DNA from: Brachyspira catarrhinii | GTDB taxonomy: Bacteria > Spirochaetota > Brachyspiria > Brachyspirales > Brachyspiraceae | Reading direction: 5' to 3' | Length of the DNA: 5,460 nucleotides | Assembly (NCBI RefSeq): GCF_005518285.1 | Contig: NZ_SJDU01000147.1 | Coordinates: 1-5,460, forward strand | Shown: piece after piece, positions 4,644-5,460 of the stretch | Numbering within the stretch: position 1 is the stretch's first letter | Layout: the number at the start of each line of letters is the position of its first letter | Notes under the pieces: generated by a model | Databases searched by the model: none | Seen by the model: only the letters and a program-made list of their open reading frames with translations | Told to the model about the DNA's origin: nothing | Program-made: the position numbers and the translations under genes

Positions 4644-5460
4644 TTAAACTCTTTCAAAAGTCCGAAACCGAAAAATATATAATAATTAAAATTCTGTTTA
4701 TAAAAATAACTTTCAAAAAGAAATCTCCAAAATCGGATATAGACGCTATAGTTTGGTGGATACCTTTTAAGAATTTAAGAAATGCGATTAGGAATATTTA
4801 TTATGAATATAAAAATAATCTTAATCAAGTTAATAGTAGAATTGATAATTTGAATAGGAGGTTTGACGATTTATATCCTTTTATGTGGGATAGATTTGGA
4901 AATATACAAAATGACTTTAATGAAACGAGAAAAGAAATTTATATATCGAGGCAGTTATATTCAAATAATATACAAAATTTTAATAGTCAACTTTTAGTGT
5001 CGGTTATAATTCCCGTTTACAATATTGGCGAAAAATATTTAAGGCATTGTTTGGAAAGCGTAATTAATCAAAGTTATAAAAATATAGAAATAATTATAGT
5101 TAATGATTGTTCCGCTTTTGAAGAGGACGAAAAAATAATTTTAGAATACGCAAGTAAAGATAGCAGAATAAAATATATAAAACATAAAGAAAATATGGGA
5201 GACGGAGTGGCAAGAATGACGGGACTGAAAGAAGCTAAAGGTTATTCGGTATTGTTTATGGACGGAGACGATTATGTGGCTTTGAATCTTTTGGACATCG
5301 CAATGTCGGAAATGGTAAAAAATAATGTCGATATAGTTTGTTATAATTTCTTTGTAGTGAGGGAAGAAAATAATAAAATAGAATTTAATAACTCGTATTA
5401 TAAAGATGTTCCTTATCAAGTATTATACGGAGAAAGCGTTTTGGATTTATTTTGCAATTT
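4640..5460 (+). CDS. Family 2 (GT-A) glycosyltransferase, 3' end cut off by the window
   Basis: The reading frame stays open to the right edge, giving 273 complete codons without a stop. Residues 120-128 (VSVIIPVYN) open a GT2 domain. Canonical features follow: YLRHCLESVINQSYKNIEIIIVNDCS (133-158) with Asp156 in the nucleotide-binding strand, ENMGDGVARMTGLKEAKG (184-201), and FMDGDDYV (206-213), the DxD-type metal and nucleotide-sugar site. The family transfers a sugar from a nucleotide donor to a glycan, lipid or protein; neither sugar nor acceptor can be read here. The first 119 residues are unusual for the family: a basic segment (about 12-31), DAIVWWIPFKNLRNAI (35-50), then an Asn-rich, possibly coiled-coil stretch (about 55-118). 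The usual ARN motif reads ARM. The start is set by GAGGAGG at 4626-4632. It overlaps the small ORF stop by ATGA, implying coupled translation. Arginine codons are AGA or AGG, like the rest of the genome. Confidence 0.88.
   Translation, partial: MIKLFQKSETEKYIIIKILFIKITFKKKSPKSDIDAIVWWIPFKNLRNAIRNIYYEYKNNLNQVNSRIDNLNRRFDDLYPFMWDRFGNIQNDFNETRKEIYISRQLYSNNIQNFNSQLLVSVIIPVYNIGEKYLRHCLESVINQSYKNIEIIIVNDCSAFEEDEKIILEYASKDSRIKYIKHKENMGDGVARMTGLKEAKGYSVLFMDGDDYVALNLLDIAMSEMVKNNVDIVCYNFFVVREENNKIEFNNSYYKDVPYQVLYGESVLDLFCN

Noticed and set aside
5141..5419. 92-codon minus-strand open frame near the right edge
   Set aside because: It lies opposite the conserved GT2 motifs (VNDCS through MDGDD). The plus-strand frame is the real gene and runs off the window.
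1..5460. CRISPR array, tRNA, rRNA, insertion sequence or prophage genes
   Set aside because: No regularly spaced identical repeats with unique spacers, no tRNA-like cloverleaf noticed, and no transposase, integrase or phage protein is encoded.

Overview
The window is about 70-75 % A+T, arginine is almost always AGA, and it carries the gene block flgL-fliW-csrA. This points to a host-associated spirochete, most likely Brachyspira. That genus call rests on base composition, codon use and gene order, not on a database match.

Layout. Positions 1-257 hold no gene. They contain AT-rich inverted repeats, three evenly spaced copies of an 8-bp motif, and candidate promoters for flgL, one of them sigma-28-like. 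Positions 258-2283 form a same-strand flagellar operon: flgL (hook-filament junction protein), fliW (flagellar assembly factor and CsrA antagonist in other bacteria) and csrA (RNA-binding translational regulator). The fliW stop codon directly abuts the csrA start. A weak AT-only terminator candidate follows csrA. Positions 2397-4370 encode a 657-residue exported protein built almost wholly of ankyrin repeats, with its own promoter candidate and a weak terminator candidate.

Positions 4411-5460 are a separate unit. A textbook-perfect sigma-70 promoter (TTGACA, 17 nt, TATAAT) drives a leader that contains a 51-codon small ORF. Inside that ORF lies a GC-containing hairpin followed by a T run, which looks like an intrinsic terminator. 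The small ORF ends in an ATGA overlap with a family 2 glycosyltransferase gene that has a strong Shine-Dalgarno sequence and runs off the right edge. This arrangement looks like a transcription attenuator combined with translational coupling, and it is the most interesting and least explained part of the window.

How the genes work together. FlgL, FliW and CsrA fit the known partner-switch logic in which FliW sequesters CsrA until flagellin accumulates. This CsrA keeps Asn55, the residue tied to FliW binding in Bacillus subtilis. The ankyrin protein and the glycosyltransferase have no evident link to the flagellar operon. The glycosyltransferase probably modifies a surface glycan or glycoprotein, but its acceptor cannot be read from the sequence.
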